Source: JAUIET01 sp039111475 (GTDB taxonomy: Bacteria; Pseudomonadota; Gammaproteobacteria; Pseudomonadales; JAUIET01). Taken from it: a DNA stretch of 64,000 nt. Positions 17,828 to 27,155 of the stretch are shown in pieces. Positions within the stretch are counted from its first letter, which is position 1, and each line of letters starts with the position of its first letter. Both the position numbers and the translations under genes were made by a program. The stretch is taken from positions 124,001 through 188,000 of the forward strand of contig JBCCIP010000002.1 in NCBI GenBank assembly GCA_039111475.1, given 5' to 3'. The notes under the pieces were generated by a model, which made no database searches, was not told the DNA's origin, and saw nothing but the letters and a program-made list of their open reading frames with translations.

Positions 17828-19558
17828 GTGGATTTACAAACACTTACTTACATTGTGGTGGGCATGACCTTCGCGCTGTATATCGGTATAGCGATTTGGG
17901 CCAGAGCAGGCTCGACCAGCGAGTTCTACGTGGCGGGTGGCGGCATACACCCCGTGGCCAATGGTATGGCAACGGCGGCTGACTGGATGTCTGCCGCATC
18001 ATTCATCAGCATGGCAGGAATGATCGCGTTTATGGGCTACGGCGGCTCAGTGTTTCTTATGGGTTGGACCGGCGGGTTTGTGCTGTTGGCCATGTTACTT
18101 GCGCCTTATTTGCGCAAGTTCGGCAAGTTCACCGTGCCAGAATTTATAGGCGACCGGTATTACTCGAAAACGGCTCGCATTGTGGCCGTTGTCTGTCTGA
18201 TCGTAGCCTCGGTCACCTATGTGATTGGGCAGATGAAAGGCATTGGGGTTGCCTTCTCGCGCTTCCTTGAGGTGTCCTACGATTTTGGCTTGGCCGTGGG
18301 TATGTTGATTGTGTTCTTCTACGCGGTACTGGGCGGAATGAAAGGCATTACCTACACACAAATTGCGCAGTACTGCGTGTTGATTCTCGCGTACACCATA
18401 CCCGCGATCTTTATCTCCTTGAATTTAACCGGCAATCCATTCCCACAGTTAGGGCTTGGCAGCACCCTGGTGGGCAGCGATACGTATCTGCTGGACAAGC
18501 TGGACCAGGTGGTCATGGAGTTAGGTTGGGCTGAATACACAACTCAAGCGCGGCTTAGTATGACCAATATGTTTGCGTACACCATGTCGCTGATGATTGG
18601 CACAGCCGGTTTACCGCATGTGATCATTCGCTTTTTCACCGTTCCAAAAGTCGCTGACGCACGCACATCGGCTGGATGGGCTTTGGTCTTTATTGCAATA
18701 CTCTACACAACGGCACCCGCTGTTGCCGGCATGGCGAGACTGAACCTAATGTCTACCATCGAACCCTCTCCAGGCCAACACCTGGCGTACGAAGAGCGGC
18801 CCGATTGGTTTAAGAACTGGGAAAAGACTGGCTTGCTGCAATTTGAAGACAAGAATGGCGACGGTTTGATTCAGTACTCGGCTGATCCGCAAAACAATGA
18901 AATGGTTAAGGTGGACAATGACATTATGGTGTTGGCCAATCCGGAGATTTCCAAATTGCCGAACTGGGTCATTGCGCTGGTAGCCGCCGGTGGCCTTGCA
19001 GCCGCTTTGTCGACGGCCGCTGGCTTGCTGCTGGCAATCTCGTCGGCCATCTCGCATGACTTGCTAAAAGGAGTGTTCAAACCGGACATCACTGAACAGC
19101 AAGAATTGTTGGCCAGCCGGGTAGCGATGGCGTTTGCCATTGTGCTGGCGGGTTTTCTTGGCTTTAATCCGCCCGATTTCGCCGCTGGAACCGTTGCTCT
19201 GGCGTTTGGTCTGGCCGCATCATCTATCTTCCCGGCGTTAATGATGGGTATTTTCTCAACCCGCATTAGCAAGGAAGGCGCCATCGCTGGCATGATCGCT
19301 GGTTTGAGTGTGACCTTGCTCTATGTGTTTCAGCACAAGGGCATTATGTTTGTGTCTTCCACTTCGTTTTTGGGTGATATGCCTGCCAATTGGTTTATGG
19401 GAATAGAGCCCAATGCCTTCGGCGTTGTGGGTGCGGTTGTTAACTTCGCTGTTGCAATTCTGGTCAGTAAAGTCAGCGCGCCACCGCCAGAGGACGTGCG
19501 GATGATGGTTGAGAGTATTCGTGTGCCAGCTGGTGCTGGAGACGCTACTGGTCGTTGA
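17828..19558 (+). CDS. Sodium:solute symporter (SSS family)
   Basis: 576 residues with a GTG start at 17828 and AAGGAAG upstream. It has many membrane helices and SSS signatures such as VAGGGIHPVANGMATAADWMSAASF near the N-terminus and GGLAAALSTAAGLLLAISSAISHD. The acidic, soluble insertion around ..FEDKNGDGLIQYS.. fits the subfamily that pairs with DUF4212, related to acetate/carboxylate carriers. Likely imports a carboxylate or related pathway compound with Na+ (inference). It is controlled together with DUF4212 from the operator at 17508. Confidence 0.92.
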   Translation: MDLQTLTYIVVGMTFALYIGIAIWARAGSTSEFYVAGGGIHPVANGMATAADWMSAASFISMAGMIAFMGYGGSVFLMGWTGGFVLLAMLLAPYLRKFGKFTVPEFIGDRYYSKTARIVAVVCLIVASVTYVIGQMKGIGVAFSRFLEVSYDFGLAVGMLIVFFYAVLGGMKGITYTQIAQYCVLILAYTIPAIFISLNLTGNPFPQLGLGSTLVGSDTYLLDKLDQVVMELGWAEYTTQARLSMTNMFAYTMSLMIGTAGLPHVIIRFFTVPKVADARTSAGWALVFIAILYTTAPAVAGMARLNLMSTIEPSPGQHLAYEERPDWFKNWEKTGLLQFEDKNGDGLIQYSADPQNNEMVKVDNDIMVLANPEISKLPNWVIALVAAGGLAAALSTAAGLLLAISSAISHDLLKGVFKPDITEQQELLASRVAMAFAIVLAGFLGFNPPDFAAGTVALAFGLAASSIFPALMMGIFSTRISKEGAIAGMIAGLSVTLLYVFQHKGIMFVSSTSFLGDMPANWFMGIEPNAFGVVGAVVNFAVAILVSKVSAPPPEDVRMMVESIRVPAGAGDATGR

Positions 19559-19560
19559 GC

Positions 19561-20040
19561 ATGTGTCGTAACAAGCATGTTGTTGTCGCATTATTGGTCG
19601 CACCGATGTTGGCCTTGATTGCGTATTTTGCAGTGGATTCCATTGTTGCTGAAAAACCGCAGAAGGCGATAGCTGGTTCGTCCTATCCTCTGGCCGCAAA
19701 ATCAAACTGCCGATACGCGAGTGGTCGTTGCAGCCTGGTTAATGGTGATCTCAGGGTAGAAATACACAGCGTCGATAACGCGCTGTTGATCAGCAGCAGC
19801 CATGCAGCCGCAATTGTTCGCGCGGCTCTGCTTGATGCTAAACACGACCATGAGAACCATCTGGATCTGACACCCATTGGCAATGATCATGAGTGGCGGG
19901 GTGAGCTTCCCGATACTGGCGTTCTCCGGATGCAGCTGCGTATCGCCATAGTTGTAGCCGGCAGCCGCTATTTTGCTGAAGTTGGCCTATTGTTTGCCGA
20001 ACAAAATTCTAATGCCACCACGATTGAAGGAACGTTATGA
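19561..20040 (+). CDS. Hypothetical membrane-anchored or exported protein
   Basis: About 159 residues from ATG 19561; a TTG at 19555 overlapping the symporter stop is an alternative. One hydrophobic N-terminal segment (VVVALLVAPMLALIAYFAV) would anchor or export it, leaving a beta-rich, cysteine-containing remainder. I do not recognise the family. Its start lies at the symporter stop and its end overlaps the VOC gene (ATGA), so it is co-transcribed with both. Confidence 0.65.
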   Translation: MCRNKHVVVALLVAPMLALIAYFAVDSIVAEKPQKAIAGSSYPLAAKSNCRYASGRCSLVNGDLRVEIHSVDNALLISSSHAAAIVRAALLDAKHDHENHLDLTPIGNDHEWRGELPDTGVLRMQLRIAIVVAGSRYFAEVGLLFAEQNSNATTIEGTL

Positions 20041-20474
20041 TTCTGGGAATGCACCATTCCGCGATTGCCGTACCTGACCTTAACAAAGCACTTGCGTTTT
20101 ATTGCGATGTCATTGGTTTCGAAATCGAGATGGAAGCCGAAGTACCTTCAGGCATTGACGTAATGGGCACTGCCATGGGCATTGCAGATTCAGGTTTCAA
20201 GATACGCATGCTTAAGAAAGGCCATTCGCATCTTGAACTGTTTGAATTCGTTGACACTGAAGTTGTTAACGAATTGCGGCCGGTGAATCGCACAGGTATA
20301 ACGCACGTTGCGCTGTCTACCGACGACATAGAGAAAGACTACAAGTACCTGGCGGACAACGGCGTCGTGTTTAATGCGGCGTTGTTTGGCCCGATATCAC
20401 AACGGTTCGCTTACGGTCGAGACCCTTTTGGAAACGTGATCGAACTGATCGAAAAAGAAAATGCCCTGGCCTAA
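20037..20474 (+). CDS. VOC-family protein (glyoxalase/epimerase-like)
   Basis: 145 residues with the methylmalonyl-CoA-epimerase/lactoylglutathione-lyase pattern: MHHSAIAVPDLNKALAFYCDVIGF at the start, ITHVALSTDDIEKDY in the middle and FGNVIELIE at the end. Metal ligands are probably His5, Glu near residue 67, His near residue 90 and the final Glu. It is the last gene of the symporter operon and its last 4 bases overlap the convergent end of the molybdopterin gene. Substrate unknown. Confidence 0.88.
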   Translation: MILGMHHSAIAVPDLNKALAFYCDVIGFEIEMEAEVPSGIDVMGTAMGIADSGFKIRMLKKGHSHLELFEFVDTEVVNELRPVNRTGITHVALSTDDIEKDYKYLADNGVVFNAALFGPISQRFAYGRDPFGNVIELIEKENALA

Positions 20475-22618
20475 ATTGGTCGAATGTTTACAGGTATCGC
20501 GCTTTGCCTGGCTTGCCCAGTGATAGGGTCATAGTATTTTTCATCGCTGACCAGGGCGTTAGTTGATACCCCTTGATTGAGCACATTGTCTTTGTTGCTA
20601 TCAGCATCACCAAAAGCGTGTGCCATCGAGACAACACCGGGCTTGATGTCATCGCTGGCTTTAACTGCGCCAACTATGCGCCCAGTTTCCGCAATTATCT
20701 CTACTAATGACTCTGAATTAATCTCGAGGCGTGCCAGGTCGCTTGAATGCATATACGCCCAGTTGGTTGCCCCTTTCTCGCGCAGCTTGTCAAAATTGTG
20801 GCCGGTGGAATTAAAAAAATGTTTGATGCGCCGGCTGGTGAGTAAGAATTCGTACTGGCTACTGGTTCTGATGGGGCGACCTTCGTCATCAAGCGGCTCG
20901 CTAGCAACACTTCTTATCTGTTGGTCCACCTCAATGGGCAGCAAGCAAAAGCGATGCTGGTTGCCTTGGCTTCTTGCGGCCACGGGTGAACAAGCTTCCG
21001 CGTAGATTTTTCCGCCGGATCTTGACGTCTCTTCACGTATGCGCGACAGCGGGATTGCTGATCCCTGAGTGATCAGTTCAGTGAGTTGGTATTTGCTGGG
21101 CTTCTCACCGTTAGAAATCGTTACATTATTTATTTGCAGATCTATTCCTAATCGAATCGCCAGCTCCCAGTAAAGCTCCCACTCTTCAATCAGCTCACCA
21201 TCTGGTTCAACGAGCTTCTCAGTGTAATGGGCGTAAGGCTCTTCGAAGTACATCTCGCCCAACAGCGTTGCGTCTTCACGCTCCAGCTGCAACACCGGTG
21301 CCAGTATGTAGTCAGCACGTTTTGCGGTGGCTGACATCCACGGATCAATCGCGACCAACAAGTCTAGTGCTTCCATTGCACGCGTGATTTTCTGCTGATT
21401 TGGAAACGCGACGACCGGGTTGCCGCCATTAACAAACAGCGCTCGAATTTGGCCATCACCTGGCGTTAATATCTCATCGGCCATTATATTGCAGGGCATT
21501 TCATCACCCAGCTGGCTTAGGCCTCTAAACCGCGATTGAACGACATGTTCACCCCAGGGTTGGGGAGGAAATATCACTTGAGCTTTGCGTGGCCTTGATG
21601 GGGAGAGTGGCGGCGCCGACGGTGGTGTTTCGCCTTCTCTGTAATAACGACCACAAATGGTGTTTAACGTCATTACCATGTGCTCGGTCAACGACCCCAA
21701 GGGAGACATCTCCGGGCCTGTTCCAGTACTGGCCGCACCTTTAGAACCACCGGCAAATAATGTTGCCGCTTGAACAATGTGATCTGCAAGAACATCTGTG
21801 CGTCTGGCAACGTAATCAAGAGTAAACGGCTGAAGCAGCTCTCGAAATTCAGAAAGATGGTCGACATATTCCTTGCAGAACTCTACATCATGCAATCGCT
21901 CATCAATGATAAGGCGCACAATGCCAGCCAGCAGAGTAGGGTCTTCTCCGGGCCTGGGCTGCAGATGCAGAGTTGCTTTTCGTGCCACCTCGGTTTGTCT
22001 AGGGTCTATCACTATCAGTTTAAGACCATCATCTAATGCGTCCTGCAAACGTCTTGACGCGTTATAAGGGGGTAAGCCGCCGGGCGGAGAGTACTGCGAT
22101 AACACCGTATTGTTACCTATGAACATGGCTACATCAGCGTCTTTAAACGAATGTATTCCTCCAGACCAAATGCCAAAGCGCGCAGGCATCAGAGCTTTGG
22201 CTGGTTGGTCCAGCGTCATCGGTGAAAACAGCGACGGTGATTCTATGGCCAGATGAAATGCTTTGGAGACAGGCAGGGTGGGCATGTTCGACCATGCCCA
22301 GCTGCCATTGTAGGACGCGATGGCGCGCCCGCCAGATTCGACCATCAACTCGCCGGTTTTAATCGCAATTTCATCCAGCGCCTGCCTCAGCGGAATAGGC
22401 GTAAAGCCATTTTCGCCGCGTTTTAGCGCACCTCTTATTCGGTCTTTGTGGGTATGCATAGTGATCAACTCGCGACCACGCAAACACGTATAACCACCGG
22501 TTAAGGGGTTGCTGGTATCGCCTCTGAGCGACACCAAGCGACCGTCTTCCAAATCAACTTCAATGCCGCAGCAACCCAGGCAAAAACGACAGTAGGTTTT
22601 CCTGGTTTCCATAGTCAT
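20471..22618 (-). CDS. Molybdopterin-dependent oxidoreductase, paralogue 2
   Basis: 715 residues. The 4Fe-4S ligands are Cys10, Cys13, Cys17 and Cys45, at the same positions as in the copy at 3929. Shared segments include FIGNNTVLSQYSPPGG and IVIDPRQTEVARKATLH, and the C-terminal HFFNSTGHNF parallels NTYNSTGQEF of the other copy. There is no export signal. It stands just downstream of a sulfotransferase-like gene (6-base gap) and again has no electron-transfer subunit. The pair probably act on related substrates (inference); electron acceptor unknown. Confidence 0.9.
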   Translation of the reverse strand: MTMETRKTYCRFCLGCCGIEVDLEDGRLVSLRGDTSNPLTGGYTCLRGRELITMHTHKDRIRGALKRGENGFTPIPLRQALDEIAIKTGELMVESGGRAIASYNGSWAWSNMPTLPVSKAFHLAIESPSLFSPMTLDQPAKALMPARFGIWSGGIHSFKDADVAMFIGNNTVLSQYSPPGGLPPYNASRRLQDALDDGLKLIVIDPRQTEVARKATLHLQPRPGEDPTLLAGIVRLIIDERLHDVEFCKEYVDHLSEFRELLQPFTLDYVARRTDVLADHIVQAATLFAGGSKGAASTGTGPEMSPLGSLTEHMVMTLNTICGRYYREGETPPSAPPLSPSRPRKAQVIFPPQPWGEHVVQSRFRGLSQLGDEMPCNIMADEILTPGDGQIRALFVNGGNPVVAFPNQQKITRAMEALDLLVAIDPWMSATAKRADYILAPVLQLEREDATLLGEMYFEEPYAHYTEKLVEPDGELIEEWELYWELAIRLGIDLQINNVTISNGEKPSKYQLTELITQGSAIPLSRIREETSRSGGKIYAEACSPVAARSQGNQHRFCLLPIEVDQQIRSVASEPLDDEGRPIRTSSQYEFLLTSRRIKHFFNSTGHNFDKLREKGATNWAYMHSSDLARLEINSESLVEIIAETGRIVGAVKASDDIKPGVVSMAHAFGDADSNKDNVLNQGVSTNALVSDEKYYDPITGQARQSAIPVNIRPI

Positions 22619-22624
22619 AGACGC

Positions 22625-23899
22625 TTAAGACTCACTGGGCACATCAAAGTACTTTTGGTACCTGGCAAACGCCTCGCGTTCTTCAGTAACCACTTCAGAG
22701 CCACCGGCTTTCCTACTGTAGTCGTGTCTGCCAAAAACACCTTTTGGCTTAGTGTCCAGCAGGTTTTGAATGTTGCTGGCAGCACTTGGTTCAAGTGTCA
22801 GGCCAATGTCACGGTAGGCTTTCCTGATCGCCGCGACCGGATGTTCACAAAATTGCTGGTATACGACGTTGGCAAACTGGCCGGCAGGAATCGTGCCATC
22901 TTCCATCCAGCCGATGATTCTGTCCCACATTTTGACGCGACTATTGGTCATTAGTACGTCGTCCAGCATATTGCCACTCCAAGGGTCGTCGGTACGCCAC
23001 CAATAAATAGTGCCTTGCACACTCACCACCGAATCAGTAGTGGTGATTTGATCTCTGTGCATGAAAATTAGTTTTGCGTCCGGGTAGGCAGCAAACAGTT
23101 GCGGCAGTACGGGCATATGCGTGGGGCCTTTCAACAACCAGTGTGGCTTTTTGTACTTCCATTGCAGCAGCTTGAGGATGCGCTTGTGCCATGCAAACGT
23201 CTGGCTGATGTCTTGTTTGCGAAAGTACGCCACATAAGATGGTATCTGGAATGCGCAGTAATACACCTCAGACAAGAACGTGAGGTATAAAAATTCAATG
23301 CACTCAACAGGCATGTCGGCTGATTGCGCATGCATGGTTTTCCATTCTGGCGCGATGCGTTCAGGCAAGGTAATTAATGCTTCGGCTTTTGCAATTCTTG
23401 GGTCGCTGAAATAACTGTGTTCTTCCGGTGGAGGGCAGGGGAACATGGCCTCCCAGTGTTTCACTACTCTAAACTGTTCGTCCTTGGATAGCGCCTCGTG
23501 GAAAATGCTAGTGCCCGATCTTCCAGAGCCTACGATGAAGACGGGTTCGTTAATGACTTCATCTTCAATTTCCGGATGCTGTTTATAGCAGTCAGTGATA
23601 GCAAGGCGTGCTTCTAAATAGCGGATCAAATCAGAGCGAGTGAGAATACGGCCACAGAAATTCAGCTTGGCCTCTTCCTCAATGGCCTTAATCAATACCC
23701 GAAAATGACGTAACCAATCGTCATCGCCAAAATCGCTAAGGCCAGTATTTCGTCGCGCTTGTGCAAGTAAGGAATGTTCATCCAAAGGCACAATGCTGCG
23801 AATATCAAGATGCTCACCTTCGTCGTTCAAACGAGCTACCCAGTCCGGCCTGGGTGCGGGCTTCCAGGTGCTCCTGCGGTCAAAAGGCGTATCGCTCAT
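22625..23899 (-). CDS. Sulfotransferase-family protein
   Basis: 424 residues. The 5'-phosphosulfate loop is FIVGSGRSGTS (residues 121-131), and a 3'-phosphate-binding segment is LIFMHRDQITTTDSVVSV. This bacterial branch is large and often occurs in lipid or natural-product catabolism clusters; many members have no known substrate. It is first in a two-gene operon with the molybdopterin oxidoreductase. The 176-bp upstream gap shared with the divergent YciI gene shows no copy of the window's operator motif. Confidence 0.87.
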   Translation of the reverse strand: MSDTPFDRRSTWKPAPRPDWVARLNDEGEHLDIRSIVPLDEHSLLAQARRNTGLSDFGDDDWLRHFRVLIKAIEEEAKLNFCGRILTRSDLIRYLEARLAITDCYKQHPEIEDEVINEPVFIVGSGRSGTSIFHEALSKDEQFRVVKHWEAMFPCPPPEEHSYFSDPRIAKAEALITLPERIAPEWKTMHAQSADMPVECIEFLYLTFLSEVYYCAFQIPSYVAYFRKQDISQTFAWHKRILKLLQWKYKKPHWLLKGPTHMPVLPQLFAAYPDAKLIFMHRDQITTTDSVVSVQGTIYWWRTDDPWSGNMLDDVLMTNSRVKMWDRIIGWMEDGTIPAGQFANVVYQQFCEHPVAAIRKAYRDIGLTLEPSAASNIQNLLDTKPKGVFGRHDYSRKAGGSEVVTEEREAFARYQKYFDVPSES

Positions 23900-24075
23900 G
23901 GTTAATATTATTCTTCATTTATCAGAACTGCCCTATGCTAAGTGGCGCTGCCACGCATGTACAGGGTATGACATTACAAATAGAAGTGACTGAATAGCAA
24001 AGAATGCATTGATACCTCTGCGTTACACTTGTGAGAAAATAGCGATAACGACCATCTGAAAAACAGGAAATAGAA

Positions 24076-24375
24076 ATGTGGTATGCCATCATCAGCGAAG
24101 ATGTAGACGACAGCTTGCCTGGTCGCAAGGTCAATAGAGAAGCACATCTCGCGCGTTTACATGAAATGAACGAAGCGGGGCGGCTACTAATTGCAGGTCC
24201 ACATCCCAAAGTAGACGATGACGATCCAGGCGACGCCGGATTTTCAGGCAGCTTGTTAGTGCTTGACTTTGATTCGCTGGAAGCAGCTCAAGCCTGGGCC
24301 GATGCAGACCCCTATGTGGTCAACGGCATTCACAAGAGTGTGACCGTGAAACCTTTTAAAAAAGTACTGCCGTAG
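24076..24375 (+). CDS. YciI-like protein
   Basis: 99 residues forming a YCII/dimeric alpha-beta-barrel domain: MWYAIISEDVDDSLPGRKVNREAHLARL, LLIAGPHP, then LVLDFDSLEAAQAWADADPYV. The His/Asp pair typical of YciI is present. AGGAAATAGAA precedes the ATG. The stop overlaps the GTG of the next LLM oxidoreductase (TAGTG), so the two are coupled. YciI-like proteins often accompany oxygenases as small isomerase or dehalogenase-like helpers. Confidence 0.88.
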   Translation: MWYAIISEDVDDSLPGRKVNREAHLARLHEMNEAGRLLIAGPHPKVDDDDPGDAGFSGSLLVLDFDSLEAAQAWADADPYVVNGIHKSVTVKPFKKVLP

Positions 24376-25388
24376 TGGAATTTGTCATCAGCTTTGATAT
24401 GCGCGCACCTGCGTTTGGTGCACCTGTCGAATCGCTGTACAGCGCGGCACTTGATATGGCTGAATGGGCTGATGATATTGGTTTCAATGCTGTGTCGTTT
24501 GGCGAACACCATGCGTCTGAAGATGGTTACCTTCCCTCACCTTTGCCAATGTGTGCAGCGGTGGCTGCACGCACAAAACAGCTAATGATCAGGCCCAATG
24601 TGTTACTCGCACCCTTATATGAACCGGTCAAACTCGCTGAAGATATTTCCGTGGTTCAGCTGATCTGCGCAGGGCGCTTGCAGCTGGTCATAGGTGCGGG
24701 ATATCGCCCTTACGAATTCCAGATGTTTGGCACGCGGCGTGAAGATCGCAAAGAGAAATACCTTGAGGTGTTTGAATTGCTGAATAAAGCCTGGAGCACG
24801 CCTGAATTCGAATACAAAGGGCGGCAGGTTCGTATAACACCGCAGCCCAGTAAGCCGCCACCGTTGTTGCTCGGCGGTGCACACCCAGCGGTTGCGCGCC
24901 GTGCGGCCCATATTGCTGACGGCTACTTTCCGCCGGGTGGAGAGAACTGGAATCTATACAGAGAGGAGCGCCTGAGGCTTGGCAAGTCAGACCCGGGCGA
25001 GAAGTTTCACTCTCTGGGGCCAATCTACACGCACGTAACGAATGATGTGGAACAAGCCTGGGAAACTATTCTGCCGCATGCGGTGCACTGTGTAGAATCT
25101 TATACGGAATGGACAGTTGAAGCCTACGGTAGGGCTGCAGGACCCTTCGCGAAAGGAGTGAATCCAACGCAGCTGCGCGAGAGCGGAGCCTATCAGGTGT
25201 GCACGCCCAAGAAAGCCATCTCAATGATTAATAGCCTGGACGATTGCACGACCTATATTTTAACGCCACTGTTGGGCGGTATAGCTCCAGATTTTGCGTG
25301 GCAAGGCTTAAAATTATTCGAGCGTGACGTGTGGCCGCACGTAAGACAGCGAGCGAAACCGCTACCAATACCCGGCAAGTCTGCTTAA
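24375..25388 (+). CDS. LLM-class flavin-dependent oxidoreductase (1)
   Basis: 337 residues with a GTG start overlapping the YciI stop. It has the luciferase-like TIM-barrel pattern: VSFGEHHASEDGYLPSPL, RPNVLLAPLYEPVKLAEDI, LVIGAGYRPYEFQMFG and PPPLLLGGAHPAVARRAAHIADGY. It is probably an FMNH2-dependent monooxygenase or F420-type oxidoreductase. Other LLM members are at 39981 and 55775; this one is closer to the latter in its EHH motif. Confidence 0.9.
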   Translation: MEFVISFDMRAPAFGAPVESLYSAALDMAEWADDIGFNAVSFGEHHASEDGYLPSPLPMCAAVAARTKQLMIRPNVLLAPLYEPVKLAEDISVVQLICAGRLQLVIGAGYRPYEFQMFGTRREDRKEKYLEVFELLNKAWSTPEFEYKGRQVRITPQPSKPPPLLLGGAHPAVARRAAHIADGYFPPGGENWNLYREERLRLGKSDPGEKFHSLGPIYTHVTNDVEQAWETILPHAVHCVESYTEWTVEAYGRAAGPFAKGVNPTQLRESGAYQVCTPKKAISMINSLDDCTTYILTPLLGGIAPDFAWQGLKLFERDVWPHVRQRAKPLPIPGKSA

Positions 25389-25706
25389 TTGTCGTATACG
25401 CGGTAGAATAGTCTGCTTTATACCATCGGAACCTTTCTGTGAGCGCACAGTATCTATTTGTTTGCTTGACCGTTTTGGCTTTGCCTTTCAGCGCTGCAAA
25501 CAGAACCAATGCTGAGCCACTTGGTTTGGGTCGTGTCGTTGATCTCGCCGAAATTGAGCAGTGGATGAAGCAGGCTACAGGCAGCCAAGCCGGCAACAGC
25601 TTTTGATGTCGCGCGGTCCTGGGTCAGTGCCTTATCATTCAAACCCGCTACTGTCGTGGTTAGCGCAAAGCGATGGGCATGTACTGTATGAGGCAGAATC
25701 CTGGCT
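25389..25706 (+). other. 318-bp intergenic gap with a possible small secreted peptide ORF
   Basis: Between the LLM and glcD genes. A GTG at 25439 opens a 55-codon frame to TGA 25606, beginning with a signal-peptide-like segment (YLFVCLTVLALPFSAANRTNA). The ribosome site is weak. A frame-shifted continuation without stops runs on to about 25690, so the stretch may be the decayed start of a longer exported protein. No repeat element or operator-like site is visible. Confidence 0.3.
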
Positions 25707-27155
25707 ATGAACTCGCATACGTCCTCTCTTCGTAATGACTTAGCGAAGGAACTTCACCGCTTTATGAGTGCTGGCTGTGTGATCTCCGACGCTGAAACTC
25801 AGCGCCCATATGAAAGTGACGGCTTGGCTATCTACGCTGCGATGCCGCTAATGGTTGTGTTGCCGGAAACGGTAGAGCAGGTTCAAAATGTAATGCGCCT
25901 CTGCCATAAACGCGGTGTGCCGGTCATAGCGCGCGGCGCCGGCACAGGCTTAAGCGCAGGCGCGATGCCGCGCGAAGACGCTGTGGTTTTGTCATTGGCA
26001 AAGTTTCAGAATGTGCTGGATATTGATCCTCAATCTCGCACCGCGCGCCTGCAGCCAGGCGTTCGGAATCTGGCGATCAGCGAAGCGGCGGCTGAGTACG
26101 GCTTGTATTATGCACCGGACCCTTCGTCGCAGATTGCGTGCACCATTGGCGGTAATGTCGCGGAAAATTCTGGCGGTGTGCATTGCCTGAAGTACGGATT
26201 AACAGTGCACAATGTGCTTAGCGTGGAGTTAGTTACAGTAGAAGGTGATTTACTCAGTCTTGGTACGGAAGGCTTGGACAGTGCCGGTATTGATTTGATG
26301 GCACTGATTACGGGTTCTGAAGGCTTGCTTGGGATAGTCACGGAGGTGACTGTGCGATTGTTGCCAATACCAAGTTCGGCGCGCCTGGTGATGGCGGCTT
26401 TCGATAATGTGCAAGCTGCTGGTGATGCCGTGGGTGCTGTCATATCCGATGGCATCATTCCCGCTGGCTTGGAAATGATGGACAGCCATGCAATTATTGC
26501 CGCTGAATCGTTTGCCAATGCGGGTTATCCAACTGACGCTGACGCCTTATTGCTGTGCGAAGTGGATGGTGACTCTGACGAAGTCCAAGATCAAAGTGTG
26601 CGAGTCGAGCAGCTATTTTATTCGCTGGGTGCGACTGTGGTACGAATGTCGCGCAATGATGAAGAGCGTGCGTTGCTTTGGAAGGGACGTAAGTCGGCGT
26701 TTCCCGCCGTCGGCAGGCTGTCGCCAGACTATTACTGTATGGACGGCACTATTCCGCGCGGTCAGCTTTCTTATGTGCTTACTGAAATGCAGCGATTATC
26801 CGAGGAGTACGGCCTAAGAGTAGCGAATGTATTTCATGCTGGTGATGGTAATTTGCACCCCTTAATTCTGTTTGACGCCAGTAAACCTGGTGAAACTGAA
26901 AAAACCGAGGAGTTTGGCGGACGCATTTTGGAGCTGTGTGTGAAAGTAGGTGGTTGCATCACCGGTGAACATGGCGTAGGTGTGGAAAAGTTGCGCCAGA
27001 TGAGCGTGCAATTTAGCCGTGAAGAAATTGAACAGTTTCACCGCGTAAAAGCGGCGTTTGATCCTGAAGGTACATTGAATCCAGGGAAAGGGGTGCCGGT
27101 ATTGAAAAACTGCCAAGAGTACCGCGCAATTGATGCGGCAGCATCGACATCATGA
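25707..27155 (+). CDS. glcD: Glycolate oxidase FAD subunit GlcD-like
   Basis: 482 residues. The FAD-binding PCMH domain includes VIARGAGTGLSAGAMP and YAPDPSSQIACTIGGNVAENSGG, and the C-terminal domain has VFHAGDGNLHPLI and CITGEHGVGVEK. It oxidises glycolate or another 2-hydroxy acid, with electrons passing through the GlcE/GlcF partners at the membrane. Overlaps glcE by 4 bases. The D-E-F order matches the known operon; glcC and glcG are absent here. Confidence 0.9.
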   Translation: MNSHTSSLRNDLAKELHRFMSAGCVISDAETQRPYESDGLAIYAAMPLMVVLPETVEQVQNVMRLCHKRGVPVIARGAGTGLSAGAMPREDAVVLSLAKFQNVLDIDPQSRTARLQPGVRNLAISEAAAEYGLYYAPDPSSQIACTIGGNVAENSGGVHCLKYGLTVHNVLSVELVTVEGDLLSLGTEGLDSAGIDLMALITGSEGLLGIVTEVTVRLLPIPSSARLVMAAFDNVQAAGDAVGAVISDGIIPAGLEMMDSHAIIAAESFANAGYPTDADALLLCEVDGDSDEVQDQSVRVEQLFYSLGATVVRMSRNDEERALLWKGRKSAFPAVGRLSPDYYCMDGTIPRGQLSYVLTEMQRLSEEYGLRVANVFHAGDGNLHPLILFDASKPGETEKTEEFGGRILELCVKVGGCITGEHGVGVEKLRQMSVQFSREEIEQFHRVKAAFDPEGTLNPGKGVPVLKNCQEYRAIDAAASTS

